Of a DNA stretch of 48,958 nt, positions 33,724 to 41,558 are shown piece by piece (within the stretch, counting starts at the first letter, position 1; every line of letters starts with the position of its first letter). A program made the position numbers and the translations under genes. Origin of the DNA: Verrucomicrobiota bacterium (GTDB lineage: Bacteria > Chlamydiota > Chlamydiia > Chlamydiales > FEN-1388); assembly GCA_018239765.1 (NCBI GenBank), contig JAFEGT010000015.1:4599-53556 (forward strand), written 5' to 3'. The notes beneath the pieces were generated by a model that was given only the letters and a program-made list of their open reading frames with translations, ran no database searches and had not been told where the DNA came from.

Positions 33724-35223
33724 ATGACCCAAATTGTTGTCAACTTCCTGCAGCCAGCTACAGTTGGTGGTGCACTTACTGCCTCAAGTATCGAGCGTAG
33801 AGTATTTGACTTTGAGATCACATCAGCCTCTCAGGCTTATTATAACCAAGAGCTTACGAATATCTTGGTAGGCCTTGGCGCGCAAATTCAGGACTCTAAT
33901 GGCGGCCTTCACGCCCCAACCCCATCAACGCTTGCCTCTGGCACCATTGTTTTTGGTGGAACCACTAATGCTCAGGCCGTATCTGATGCTATCAACCTGC
34001 TGAACAACTGGTCAAAGATGAAGCAGGTTAATGCCCAAGGCTTTCAGACCTATAGCTACGGCAATATTGGCATTACGACAGACTTAGAAGGCACTGTTGT
34101 TACTACAGATGGATCTGGCAATCTTATAAATCAACCAGCTGCCAACCTTCGCACCCTTACCCCCTCAAACACAGGCGTTCCACTCACAACTACCATGGAC
34201 CAGTACATGGCTCAAGGGCTGGATAAACTTATACGTGCCTTAAGAGCCGCAGGGTGGGACCCTATTAGCGATCCTACAAACACTCCAGCTCGGCTTGCAA
34301 CTGCACAAGCTGCCATTGCACAGGTTACAGGAACCTCAACAGCCTCTATCTACGGCCTTACAGGCATACTCTCAAGCGCAGCGTCAGCCGCAGCTCAAGC
34401 TCACCTTGTAGGTGCTGCTGCAAATACCGACTCCATGAGTATCCAACAGGTTTTGATGGTAGACTATGTTTCAAGGGGAAATGAAATTCTTTTCAATGAA
34501 ATGGCACTACTAAAAGATGCTGTGGATGCAAACCAAGTGGCATTAAGCTATCTCAACTCCCTCCAGGACCTGATGAACCAAAAAGACCCACAAAAGTTCA
34601 TCATGCAGCTGCAAGAACTTAACAACGTTAACGTCAACACCACAAGCCCACAAGAGCAGTTTAACGCCTTTGAAAAGGCAACCTACGACCAGTCACTTTC
34701 GACCCTTTCTCGCTTAGGAACAGAAAGCGCGGTGGCCTACACTGCCTACTTCAATAACCTGGCCACAGGCGCACCAATCCCAGCAGATGCGCAGCTTGCC
34801 GCAAGCGCTTTTGAAGACCTAACCAATGCAACAAATACTATAGCTGGATACTCTGTCACAAATATTCTTGCAAACCTCGACTATCTTATAGGTGAAATTG
34901 GTGGTAAGGGCGGATCACCTGCTAGCGGTCTTATACAGGCGCTCAACACGGTAAGAAACGACTTTCAGGGGTTAAGCAATACCCCTGCTAACCAACTTAG
35001 TGCCATTCAAAACTGGATACAGGATGCTCAACCATCAGATCAAGGCGGATTCCAGAGAAACCTCAGTAACGCCATTGTCTCTTCACAGTCCTTTAACGAT
35101 ACCGAACGTGAAAACCTTCGTGAGGTAATGTTTGTGTTTGAAGAGTTTTATAAATCAGCAAGTGGCCTATTAAGCCGTCTTACTCAGCTTCTTGAAAAGA
35201 TGGCCGATGGCATTGCAAGGTAA
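33724..35223 (+). CDS. Putative secreted helical protein, third gene of the island
   Basis: The 499-aa product follows a strong GGAGGG ribosome site. Both ends are helical, while the middle (~residues 60-150) is Gly/Asn/Thr-rich. The C-terminal helix (FEEFYKSASGLLSRLTQLLE, then KMADGIAR) resembles the coiled-coil ends of type III tip, needle or filament proteins and is laid out like the chlamydial CT622/CT623 proteins; this is similarity of form, not proven homology. There is no Cys, no signal peptide and no membrane span. Four DUF582-like or related genes share the same strand. A tandem 14-nt repeat overlaps its stop codon. Confidence 0.7.
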   Translation: MTQIVVNFLQPATVGGALTASSIERRVFDFEITSASQAYYNQELTNILVGLGAQIQDSNGGLHAPTPSTLASGTIVFGGTTNAQAVSDAINLLNNWSKMKQVNAQGFQTYSYGNIGITTDLEGTVVTTDGSGNLINQPAANLRTLTPSNTGVPLTTTMDQYMAQGLDKLIRALRAAGWDPISDPTNTPARLATAQAAIAQVTGTSTASIYGLTGILSSAASAAAQAHLVGAAANTDSMSIQQVLMVDYVSRGNEILFNEMALLKDAVDANQVALSYLNSLQDLMNQKDPQKFIMQLQELNNVNVNTTSPQEQFNAFEKATYDQSLSTLSRLGTESAVAYTAYFNNLATGAPIPADAQLAASAFEDLTNATNTIAGYSVTNILANLDYLIGEIGGKGGSPASGLIQALNTVRNDFQGLSNTPANQLSAIQNWIQDAQPSDQGGFQRNLSNAIVSSQSFNDTERENLREVMFVFEEFYKSASGLLSRLTQLLEKMADGIAR

Positions 35224-35244
35224 ACGTAACAAGGTAAACGTAAG
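35217..35244 (+). repeat. 14-nt tandem duplication across a stop codon
   Basis: AAGGTAAACGTAAC is followed directly by AAGGTAAACGTAAG. The first copy contains the stop codon of the third island gene; the second provides most of the short gap before the next start. It may be slippage that lengthened the spacer. Confidence 0.7.
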
Positions 35245-35255
35245 AGGTAATAACT

Positions 35256-36533
35256 ATGACAGTCGCCTCAATCAATCCATTCCAGCCCCTACCACCTGCT
35301 GTAGGAACTTCGTATGGAAACATTATGGATGCCTTCTTTAGCACGCTTTCAGAAGCTGAAAAGCAGGCAATCTGGGTTAACTTTTTGGCTGCAAATAACC
35401 TCACAGACCCTATTCCTCCAGGTAGCGAGCAGCTCTTTTTAACCTACATTCAGCAGACGCTTGCAAACCAGCAGCTTTTTGTACCAACCTTTGTAAACGA
35501 CAAGCTCTCACCTGAAGAAATCAAAAAACGAAACATAATGTTTGGTGTCTTTAACTCTGTGCTGAATATGCTTCTTTCTCTCCAGCAGACTGTGACAGTA
35601 GAAGCCCAAAACATTGCCGTCTTTGCAAAATGGCAAAAAGAGTACACCGAAATGCTTACTCGCGTGCCTACCTATGTTGGCGGTGAGGGTAGCGCTGTTC
35701 ATGCTATTGACGTTAACGCCGCAAACCCCGACTGGAGCAAGTTTACCCTTGGCTATGACGGCATAAGCGTGCAGGACATCGCAAAATGGTGGGCAAACCA
35801 GCGCGCAATTGGGGGCTCGGACTCATTTCAGATCTCAAGCATGATCTCCATGGATGTCGACTCAAATAATAGCGGCAACTGGACAAAGAGCTACTTTACA
35901 GTCACCTTCAGTCCAAATTCTATTGAAGTCGCTATTAATAACCAATTTTCTAACGGCACCACTTCTGGAAACAGTTTAGGCTTTGTACCGATAAATGTTG
36001 GCTCAACGTTTGATCAGAATGTAGCAAACCTAGAGACAGCCTTCAAAAACTTTTGGAATAGTCCGCCCAGCAGCTTTACTCTTCAAATTCTTTCGGGCTT
36101 TAACCCACAATATCTCAATAAACTACAGACATTTGCAGGCATTTCTACAAGTTCAACGAATACGCTTGATCAGGCAAAACTGATCCAATCGCAGATATTT
36201 ACTCAGTCAACTACACTCCCTGTAGTATCGAATATTGGAAGCCTATTCTCTATTTTAAAGCCTTACACCTACGTTGCACCATCGAGTACTACACAGCCTA
36301 CTGACCCACTTCGTAACCTGAGCGACTCCAATGCAAAGACCCGTGGTGAGATCAACTCGCGAGACCAGCAGTATATTGAAAACGTGCGTTCGAAACGTCA
36401 GGTAGTACAAGACCAGCAGTCAGCGCTTCAATCGAACCTCGACCAGTCAAGACAGACCCTGTCGCAGCAGACAGACCTGGCAAACTCGATTATAGATAGC
36501 TTGAAAGGATTAATAGCCGCAATATTTAGGTAA
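35256..36533 (+). CDS. DUF582-like putative type III effector, paralogue A
   Basis: The 425-aa protein is one of three adjacent paralogues. The N-terminal module (residues ~5-75) runs NPFQPLPPAVGTSYGNIMDA, then AFFSTLSEAEKQAIWVNFL, ending in NLTDPIPPG. The central signature is KWQKEYTEMLTRVPTYVGGE, followed by FTLGYDGISVQDIAKWWA. The C-terminal coiled coil (~residues 350-425) opens with LRNLSDSNAKTRGEINSRDQ and QYIENVRSKRQ and closes with a hydrophobic IIDSLKGLIAAIFR. The closing coiled coil and operon setting recall the chlamydial DUF582 effectors (CT619-CT621, CT711, CT712), which bind ESCRT components of the host. Homology is my inference and needs profile search. No signal peptide or cysteine is seen, as expected for type III cargo. 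Confidence 0.75.
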   Translation: MTVASINPFQPLPPAVGTSYGNIMDAFFSTLSEAEKQAIWVNFLAANNLTDPIPPGSEQLFLTYIQQTLANQQLFVPTFVNDKLSPEEIKKRNIMFGVFNSVLNMLLSLQQTVTVEAQNIAVFAKWQKEYTEMLTRVPTYVGGEGSAVHAIDVNAANPDWSKFTLGYDGISVQDIAKWWANQRAIGGSDSFQISSMISMDVDSNNSGNWTKSYFTVTFSPNSIEVAINNQFSNGTTSGNSLGFVPINVGSTFDQNVANLETAFKNFWNSPPSSFTLQILSGFNPQYLNKLQTFAGISTSSTNTLDQAKLIQSQIFTQSTTLPVVSNIGSLFSILKPYTYVAPSSTTQPTDPLRNLSDSNAKTRGEINSRDQQYIENVRSKRQVVQDQQSALQSNLDQSRQTLSQQTDLANSIIDSLKGLIAAIFR

Positions 36534-36537
36534 TAAG

Positions 36538-37968
36538 ATGACAACGATCCCAAATGGCAGTCTTTACGAAAGCTTTATTGATAACTACTTAGGTCAGAGC
36601 TATGCCGATGCTCAGGCAGGTTTAGTTACACAAAAAGATGTGCTCTGGGCACAGTTTTTGACCGATAATGGACTTTCAGCCTCAAACCCCCTCGTCGTCG
36701 CTCAGGACCCTGCTATTTTGTCAAAGTTTATGAAATTTGTACAAAATACCTATGACTCAATGCAGACAAATAGCATCTCGCCTGATGAAGTCACTCGCCG
36801 GGGCTTGATGTTTAGCGTCTACGATCTCATAGTACTCATGCTTCAAACTCTGCAGAATAACGTAGGCGTTGTTGCCAACAACGTAGCCTTCCTTACACGT
36901 TATCAAAAAGAATACTCAACCATGATGGGTCGTGAAGCTGGCCAATTTTATATAGCCGGCTCAAAAAGCTTGCCTGATGTCAACTTTGGCAACTTAAGCA
37001 AGTGGACCCTTGGTTATGGCCAGATTACCATGCAAGACTACCTTGATACTGCTATCCAGACGGCGATCACGGGAGGCACCCAAAGTTACGTGATGCACTC
37101 TGTAAACTCACTTGTACCCCTTCCTGATCCTACCGTCTTTCAAAACCAAGAGGGAAATATTACTGATGCTCTTGCAGCAGTGCCCCACTCAGAACTTATA
37201 GCACTTGGCCCCTTAACAAGAACTGGCTATTCAAACTTTCAGCCCCAGGCGATGAATGACTTTAGTGTTATCGCACGGCCAAACTCCATTCAGTTTCAAT
37301 TGAATTATAAGCAGCAGTATGACACGACTATTCAATACTATACTTTCGACTCGAATGGAAATTTTCAGCTATCTGGCGATCCTGTAAAGGTTTCAGGTTT
37401 TTATGATGTACCAGTCGTTTCACCAATTACTAACTTCCCTCCCGATGCTACAGCTCAGCAAAGAAACGATATAGCAACACAGGCATTTAACAACTTTCTT
37501 CTTCAGCCACTTAACAACAGCGCTATTTTGCCACCTGGATTTCCCTTTTCAAGCCCCCTTCACTTTGAATTCTCCAACATCCCACCAGCACAGAGCCTTA
37601 ACGTATCTGGAGCGATGACATCGCCTATTAACATGTACAACTTGAGCAATACGCAACCATTCTTTCAGGTTATACGCAACATCACCACTCCTCCATGGAA
37701 CAAAGAGTACAATAAAATGTACACCTCATCGACAGACGAAGCGCAAAACGCTCAAGAATCGGGCGCCGCAAGAAGACGTGCAACAAAAAACAGTTTGTTG
37801 CAACAGTACGTAACAGATACCCAGTCTAAACGACAGATCCTCTCAAACCAGGCCGACGCACAGAATTCGCAACAGAACCAAGCCCAGACTGGCTTTAACC
37901 AGGCAGCCGGCCTTTTAAAAACAATGATTGGTCAGCTGTCAACAATTATGACATCAATCTTTTCATAA
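36538..37968 (+). CDS. DUF582-like putative type III effector, paralogue B
   Basis: The 476-aa protein starts 4 nt after paralogue A with a weak ribosome site inside the previous stop region, so translation may be coupled. It keeps the N-terminal module (YESFIDNYLGQSYADAQAGL, then DVLWAQFLTDNGL), the central signature (RYQKEYSTMMGREAGQF, WTLGYGQITMQDYL) and the coiled-coil end (ARRRATKNSLLQQYVTDTQS, then KRQILSNQADAQ). It is the most diverged of the three: RVPTYVGE is lost and the middle holds a longer unique stretch (~residues 200-390). Function is inferred from the set only. Confidence 0.72.
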   Translation: MTTIPNGSLYESFIDNYLGQSYADAQAGLVTQKDVLWAQFLTDNGLSASNPLVVAQDPAILSKFMKFVQNTYDSMQTNSISPDEVTRRGLMFSVYDLIVLMLQTLQNNVGVVANNVAFLTRYQKEYSTMMGREAGQFYIAGSKSLPDVNFGNLSKWTLGYGQITMQDYLDTAIQTAITGGTQSYVMHSVNSLVPLPDPTVFQNQEGNITDALAAVPHSELIALGPLTRTGYSNFQPQAMNDFSVIARPNSIQFQLNYKQQYDTTIQYYTFDSNGNFQLSGDPVKVSGFYDVPVVSPITNFPPDATAQQRNDIATQAFNNFLLQPLNNSAILPPGFPFSSPLHFEFSNIPPAQSLNVSGAMTSPINMYNLSNTQPFFQVIRNITTPPWNKEYNKMYTSSTDEAQNAQESGAARRRATKNSLLQQYVTDTQSKRQILSNQADAQNSQQNQAQTGFNQAAGLLKTMIGQLSTIMTSIFS

Positions 37969-37979
37969 GGAAGGATACA

Positions 37980-39494
37980 ATGGCATCACCTATTGATCTA
38001 GATTTTGACAATGATGTAGGGTCGGGAATAAATCCGCTAAAACCCCTACCCCCTACCTCTGGGGTGTATGGGACGGCTTTTCAGCCTCTTTTTGGCACCA
38101 TGTCGCAAGAAGACCAGCAAGAGGTATGGAACTACTTTCTTACTTCATACCACCTTACAGATCCACCTCCACAAGATGCTGCTATTCAGGCACTCTTTCA
38201 AAAGTATGCCTCCGATGTTTATACCTATCTTGAAACTCAACTTATCGCCCGGGATAACTTCACTGTAAACCTACCCCTCTTACAGCCTCCAACAACCGGC
38301 TTTTATGCAGATGCCTTCAACTCCTACTTTGCTGACAAAACCGTACAAGAAAAGCAAAAATTGTGGGCGCAGTTTCTCTATAATAACCACTTCACAACTA
38401 CCGCTCCACCCGAAGATCCCGCTACCATGAAGCTCTTTATGGACTTCTTGAATGCGGTTCTTGGAGCCATTCAAAATGAAAACGTCCACTCCCCAGAAGA
38501 GATAAAAAAACGCTATATTATGGCCTCGACCCTGGACAGCCTACAAAAGATGCTTGCAAGTTTGCAAGACAGCATAGGCACCCAGAGCCGAAACCTTATT
38601 TTCTACGGCACATGGCAGCAGGAATACACCAAGATGATGGCTCGTGTGCCTACCTATGTGGGTGAACCTGATAGCACCGTGCGCGTACCTCCAACACTTA
38701 CTACAGCCACCATGGACAATTTTACCTTCGGCTACGACAAAATTAGCGTCTCAGATATTGCAGACTGGTGGGCTGCAAATACGATTTCAGGCACAAACCA
38801 GCCTTTTGTCATGTCAAGCTTTGGTAAAGACACGCTACTTAATGACACCCTGATCACCGTTACCTACACTCCTCAGGTGGGAGCAACTCCGGGCTCTATC
38901 ACATGGCTTAGCCAGACTGGAGGTTCCGGCACTGTGCAGATACCCGCGCAGCCTGCTATAAGCACTTTTACAGCAAACCCTGCTCAAAGCCAGCAGCAGC
39001 TTGCATTTGAAGCCTATTCTACTGCCTTTAAGAACGCCTTCATCTCTGCATGGACTGGCGGCTTAAGCCAGTCGATTATCGCTGTTAACGCCACAAACCT
39101 TGCCTCAATAAACGCTGTCTCACCATCAACTGGCCAATCGGTTACTGCCTTTCAGCCCGTCTCAAAACCATCTACTGACCCATTTAGCAGCATGCAGCTT
39201 CCTTGGGGTTTTGGCTATGTTGTGCCATCAGCTCAGCACAACACGTCAGATGGTTCCATCACCGTTGCAGGTAAGCTCTCCGACGATAACGCTAAGCAGC
39301 GTGCTGAGATAAACACAAAGCTCCAGGCTGTTATTGAAAACATTAGAGGACGCAGAAAGACCATACAGAACCTGGCTCAAAGACTGCAGACAGACCTTGA
39401 CCAGTCCCGCACTACGGTTACTGCGCAGTCTGACCTGCTCAACTCAATCTTGCAGAGCATTACAGACCTCGTGAAGGGCCTCTTCCGCAAATAA
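37980..39494 (+). CDS. DUF582-like putative type III effector, paralogue C with duplicated N-module
   Basis: The 504-aa protein follows a strong ribosome site (AAGGAAGGAT). The ~75-aa N-terminal module occurs twice. Copy 1 is around residues 18-90 (NPLKPLPPTSGVYGTAFQPL, then QEVWNYFLTSYHLTDPPPQD). Copy 2 is around residues 97-170 (LPLLQPPTTGFYADAFNSYF, then QKLWAQFLYNNHFTTTAPPE). It then has the shared WQQEYTKMMARVPTYVGE, FTFGYDKISVSDIADWWA and the C-terminal coiled coil (LSDDNAKQRAEINTKLQAVI, then ENIRGRRKTI). It is close to paralogue A apart from the extra module. Last gene of the island. Confidence 0.75.
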   Translation: MASPIDLDFDNDVGSGINPLKPLPPTSGVYGTAFQPLFGTMSQEDQQEVWNYFLTSYHLTDPPPQDAAIQALFQKYASDVYTYLETQLIARDNFTVNLPLLQPPTTGFYADAFNSYFADKTVQEKQKLWAQFLYNNHFTTTAPPEDPATMKLFMDFLNAVLGAIQNENVHSPEEIKKRYIMASTLDSLQKMLASLQDSIGTQSRNLIFYGTWQQEYTKMMARVPTYVGEPDSTVRVPPTLTTATMDNFTFGYDKISVSDIADWWAANTISGTNQPFVMSSFGKDTLLNDTLITVTYTPQVGATPGSITWLSQTGGSGTVQIPAQPAISTFTANPAQSQQQLAFEAYSTAFKNAFISAWTGGLSQSIIAVNATNLASINAVSPSTGQSVTAFQPVSKPSTDPFSSMQLPWGFGYVVPSAQHNTSDGSITVAGKLSDDNAKQRAEINTKLQAVIENIRGRRKTIQNLAQRLQTDLDQSRTTVTAQSDLLNSILQSITDLVKGLFRK

Positions 39495-39560
39495 TAAGCC
39501 CCACCAAAATCAGGCTCCCAATGTTGCCAACGTAAAAGGGTTCTTATTCTTAATCTTGGG

Positions 39561-39955
39561 AGCCTCTTGCAAAACTAAGCGTGACAGAATTCAGCCCAGT
39601 GACATTATCATTGCCCAATTTTAAAAAAATTAAACGCAGAGGCTCGAGAGGCGCAAAGTGCTTCGCAATGTAGTAAGAGTTATTTATGTAAGCCGTTTTA
39701 GCTCATTATCCTGAGGGATAATGAGCACGAGCTCATGCCACGAAACGTGGCAAAGAACAGGGTGCCAGTACGAAGTATTGCCGCGTTTCGCGGCAGATGC
39801 CTGTGGGCATTATTCCTCTGAATAATGCCTGAGATGACTTAGAAACCCTTCTTGCATTGCGAAGCACTTTGCGCCTCTCGAGCCTCTCGAGCCTCTGCGT
39901 TTAAAATTTTGAAAATTACAAGAAAGATAAGCCTGGTTTAGTTTTGCAAGAGGCT
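39561..39955. repeat. Nested palindromic element with four internal hairpins
   Basis: The ~490-nt gap between converging genes is non-coding. The outer 17-nt arms are perfect (39561-39577 with 39939-39955). Inside them a 41-nt arm (39630-39670) pairs with 39855-39904, the right arm carrying one extra 9-nt CTCGAGCCT unit. Between these arms stand four hairpins: 11-bp at 39701-39726, 6-bp at 39737-39751, 7-bp at 39779-39795 and 10-bp at 39806-39829, all without mismatch. The remaining flanks (39495-39560 and 39956-39980) show nothing clear. It might be nested insertions of repeats, a structured RNA or a bidirectional transcription barrier. Confidence 0.8.
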
Positions 39956-39980
39956 CTTGGTCTTGGTCTTATTCTTGTCT

Positions 39981-40571
39981 TTAGCTAATGTAGCCGCGCT
40001 GTTCTTTTAGCTCGACAAGGGCCTTTTCATATATGGGCTTTGTAGGCTCTTTATCGTTCATCTGCTGCAGTTTTGCACGAATCGCCTGTTCGATTAACTT
40101 ACAGTACTCAAGAGAAAAAAATGTCTTATAGTTTTTTATCTCAGTCTCTAATGCTTCTACGGAATTTTGGTAAGACCAGTCTGAGACATACAACTGTTTT
40201 GATATATAGCGAAGCCCGACAGCACCGGCAGCAAGTCCAAGGGTCGTCCCAATAATACCCAAATATCCAAGGGCCACTCTATAGATGGCGCCTACTGCAG
40301 CCGTTGGAAGGGTAAATCCTCCAGCGAGAGTTACAGCTCGTATGGTTCTTTCCCTGTTAAGCTCCTGCGCCACTTCTCTACACCTTTGAATTTTTATTTG
40401 GAGGTTGGGAACTGCAAGACGAAACTTTTTGGTAGGATCTTCTAGACTCGTCAACTCAGGCGCACACTCTTCAAAAACAGCCCTTACGGCAAGAGTTAAT
40501 TCTGGAATCTTCACCTGTTTAATAGGTATTGAAAGATCAGTAACCTGCTGCTTTAATGATTGAATATTCAT
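39981..40571 (-). CDS. Small bilobed-hydrophobic protein, Inc-like
   Basis: The 196-aa protein of unknown function has two adjacent hydrophobic segments (residues ~79-97, AVTLAGGFTLPTAAVGAIY, and ~100-121, ALGYLGIIGTTLGLAAGAVG) separated by a very short turn. Helical charged regions flank them on both sides, and there is no signal peptide. A bilobed hydrophobic hairpin is the hallmark of chlamydial inclusion membrane (Inc) proteins, which are type III secreted. Inc proteins share no sequence, so the call rests on topology alone. Location beside the effector island supports it. A plain inner-membrane protein is the alternative. Confidence 0.6.
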   Translation of the reverse strand: MNIQSLKQQVTDLSIPIKQVKIPELTLAVRAVFEECAPELTSLEDPTKKFRLAVPNLQIKIQRCREVAQELNRERTIRAVTLAGGFTLPTAAVGAIYRVALGYLGIIGTTLGLAAGAVGLRYISKQLYVSDWSYQNSVEALETEIKNYKTFFSLEYCKLIEQAIRAKLQQMNDKEPTKPIYEKALVELKEQRGYIS

Positions 40572-40646
40572 AACAACCCCAATTTTTATAGGAAATTATA
40601 CAAATCATGAAATTAAACTAAAAGCATAATTATTTTAATTATTGAA

Positions 40647-41558
40647 TTACCGCGCTATCTTTCGCGGATCTTTCTGACTATTTGCATGGGCATGCTCGCT
40701 TATCAGCGTTATGAACTTGCCTATAAGCGCTGTGGGGATGAGATGGCCCATCTTTTCAATAATAACAAGCCGGGAATTGGGCGCGTTTTTTGCAATGTCT
40801 AGGCCATGCTCAACTGGAACAAGCCTATCTTCTGCCCCGTGAATAACAAGTATAGGCAGCTTCATGTTCGTAAGGCGAGATGACGTTGCCGGCTCTCGCA
40901 CAAGTGCTGCAAGCTGGCGAAGAGTTCCCTCGGGATAGTAGCAGCGCTTCACTGAACGTATGACCTTTTCTTCGATTTTGGCATCCATAGGATAGGTACT
41001 GCCCGCAAGCAGGCTAAAGACCTTGAGTTTGTAGGCTATCCTCTCCTCTTCGGTTGCATCTCTTGCAGGCCGCTTGTCCATAAGGGCGAGAATTTCATCA
41101 TCTGGTCGCTTTATTTTTAGATTGCTTGTAGTGGCAAAAATTGTGGTGATAGTCAAGATGCGATCTGGATGTTCAATACCCAGCACCTGCGCGATCAACC
41201 CTCCCATCGATGAACCCACGATATGCGCTTTGGCTATACCGAGCGCATCCATGATGCCCACAACATCATCTGCCATGTCGCTTATTGTATAGGGAGCTTT
41301 GGCAGAGTAGCCAAACCACTTTTTGAGAAAAAGAAGACGTGCAATAGAGGGTACTTTTTGCCCACTCAATTTTGTCGACAAGCCCGCATCGCGATTATCA
41401 AATCGTATAACCCGAAACCCTTCGTCGGCAAGACCCTTGCAGAGCTCATCTGACCAGAAGATCAGCTGCTCGCCAAGGCCCATAATCATAATGATGGCAG
41501 GATCATCCTTCTTGCCAAACTCCTCATATTCAAACTGTAGGTCTTTTACCTGTATCAT
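40647..41558 (-). CDS. Alpha/beta hydrolase
   Basis: The 303-aa soluble enzyme has the alpha/beta-hydrolase fold. The oxyanion region is IIMIMGLGEQL, the nucleophile elbow VGSSMGGLIA (Ser), the acid lies in HGAEDRLVP (Asp) and the His in KMGHLIP near the end. An esterase or lipase acting on a small acyl substrate is likely; the substrate is not known. Its ATG overlaps the stop of the metal ATPase by 4 nt (ATGA), so it is the third gene of the VIT-like/ATPase operon, though no link to metals is obvious. Confidence 0.88.
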   Translation of the reverse strand: MIQVKDLQFEYEEFGKKDDPAIIMIMGLGEQLIFWSDELCKGLADEGFRVIRFDNRDAGLSTKLSGQKVPSIARLLFLKKWFGYSAKAPYTISDMADDVVGIMDALGIAKAHIVGSSMGGLIAQVLGIEHPDRILTITTIFATTSNLKIKRPDDEILALMDKRPARDATEEERIAYKLKVFSLLAGSTYPMDAKIEEKVIRSVKRCYYPEGTLRQLAALVREPATSSRLTNMKLPILVIHGAEDRLVPVEHGLDIAKNAPNSRLVIIEKMGHLIPTALIGKFITLISEHAHANSQKDPRKIAR

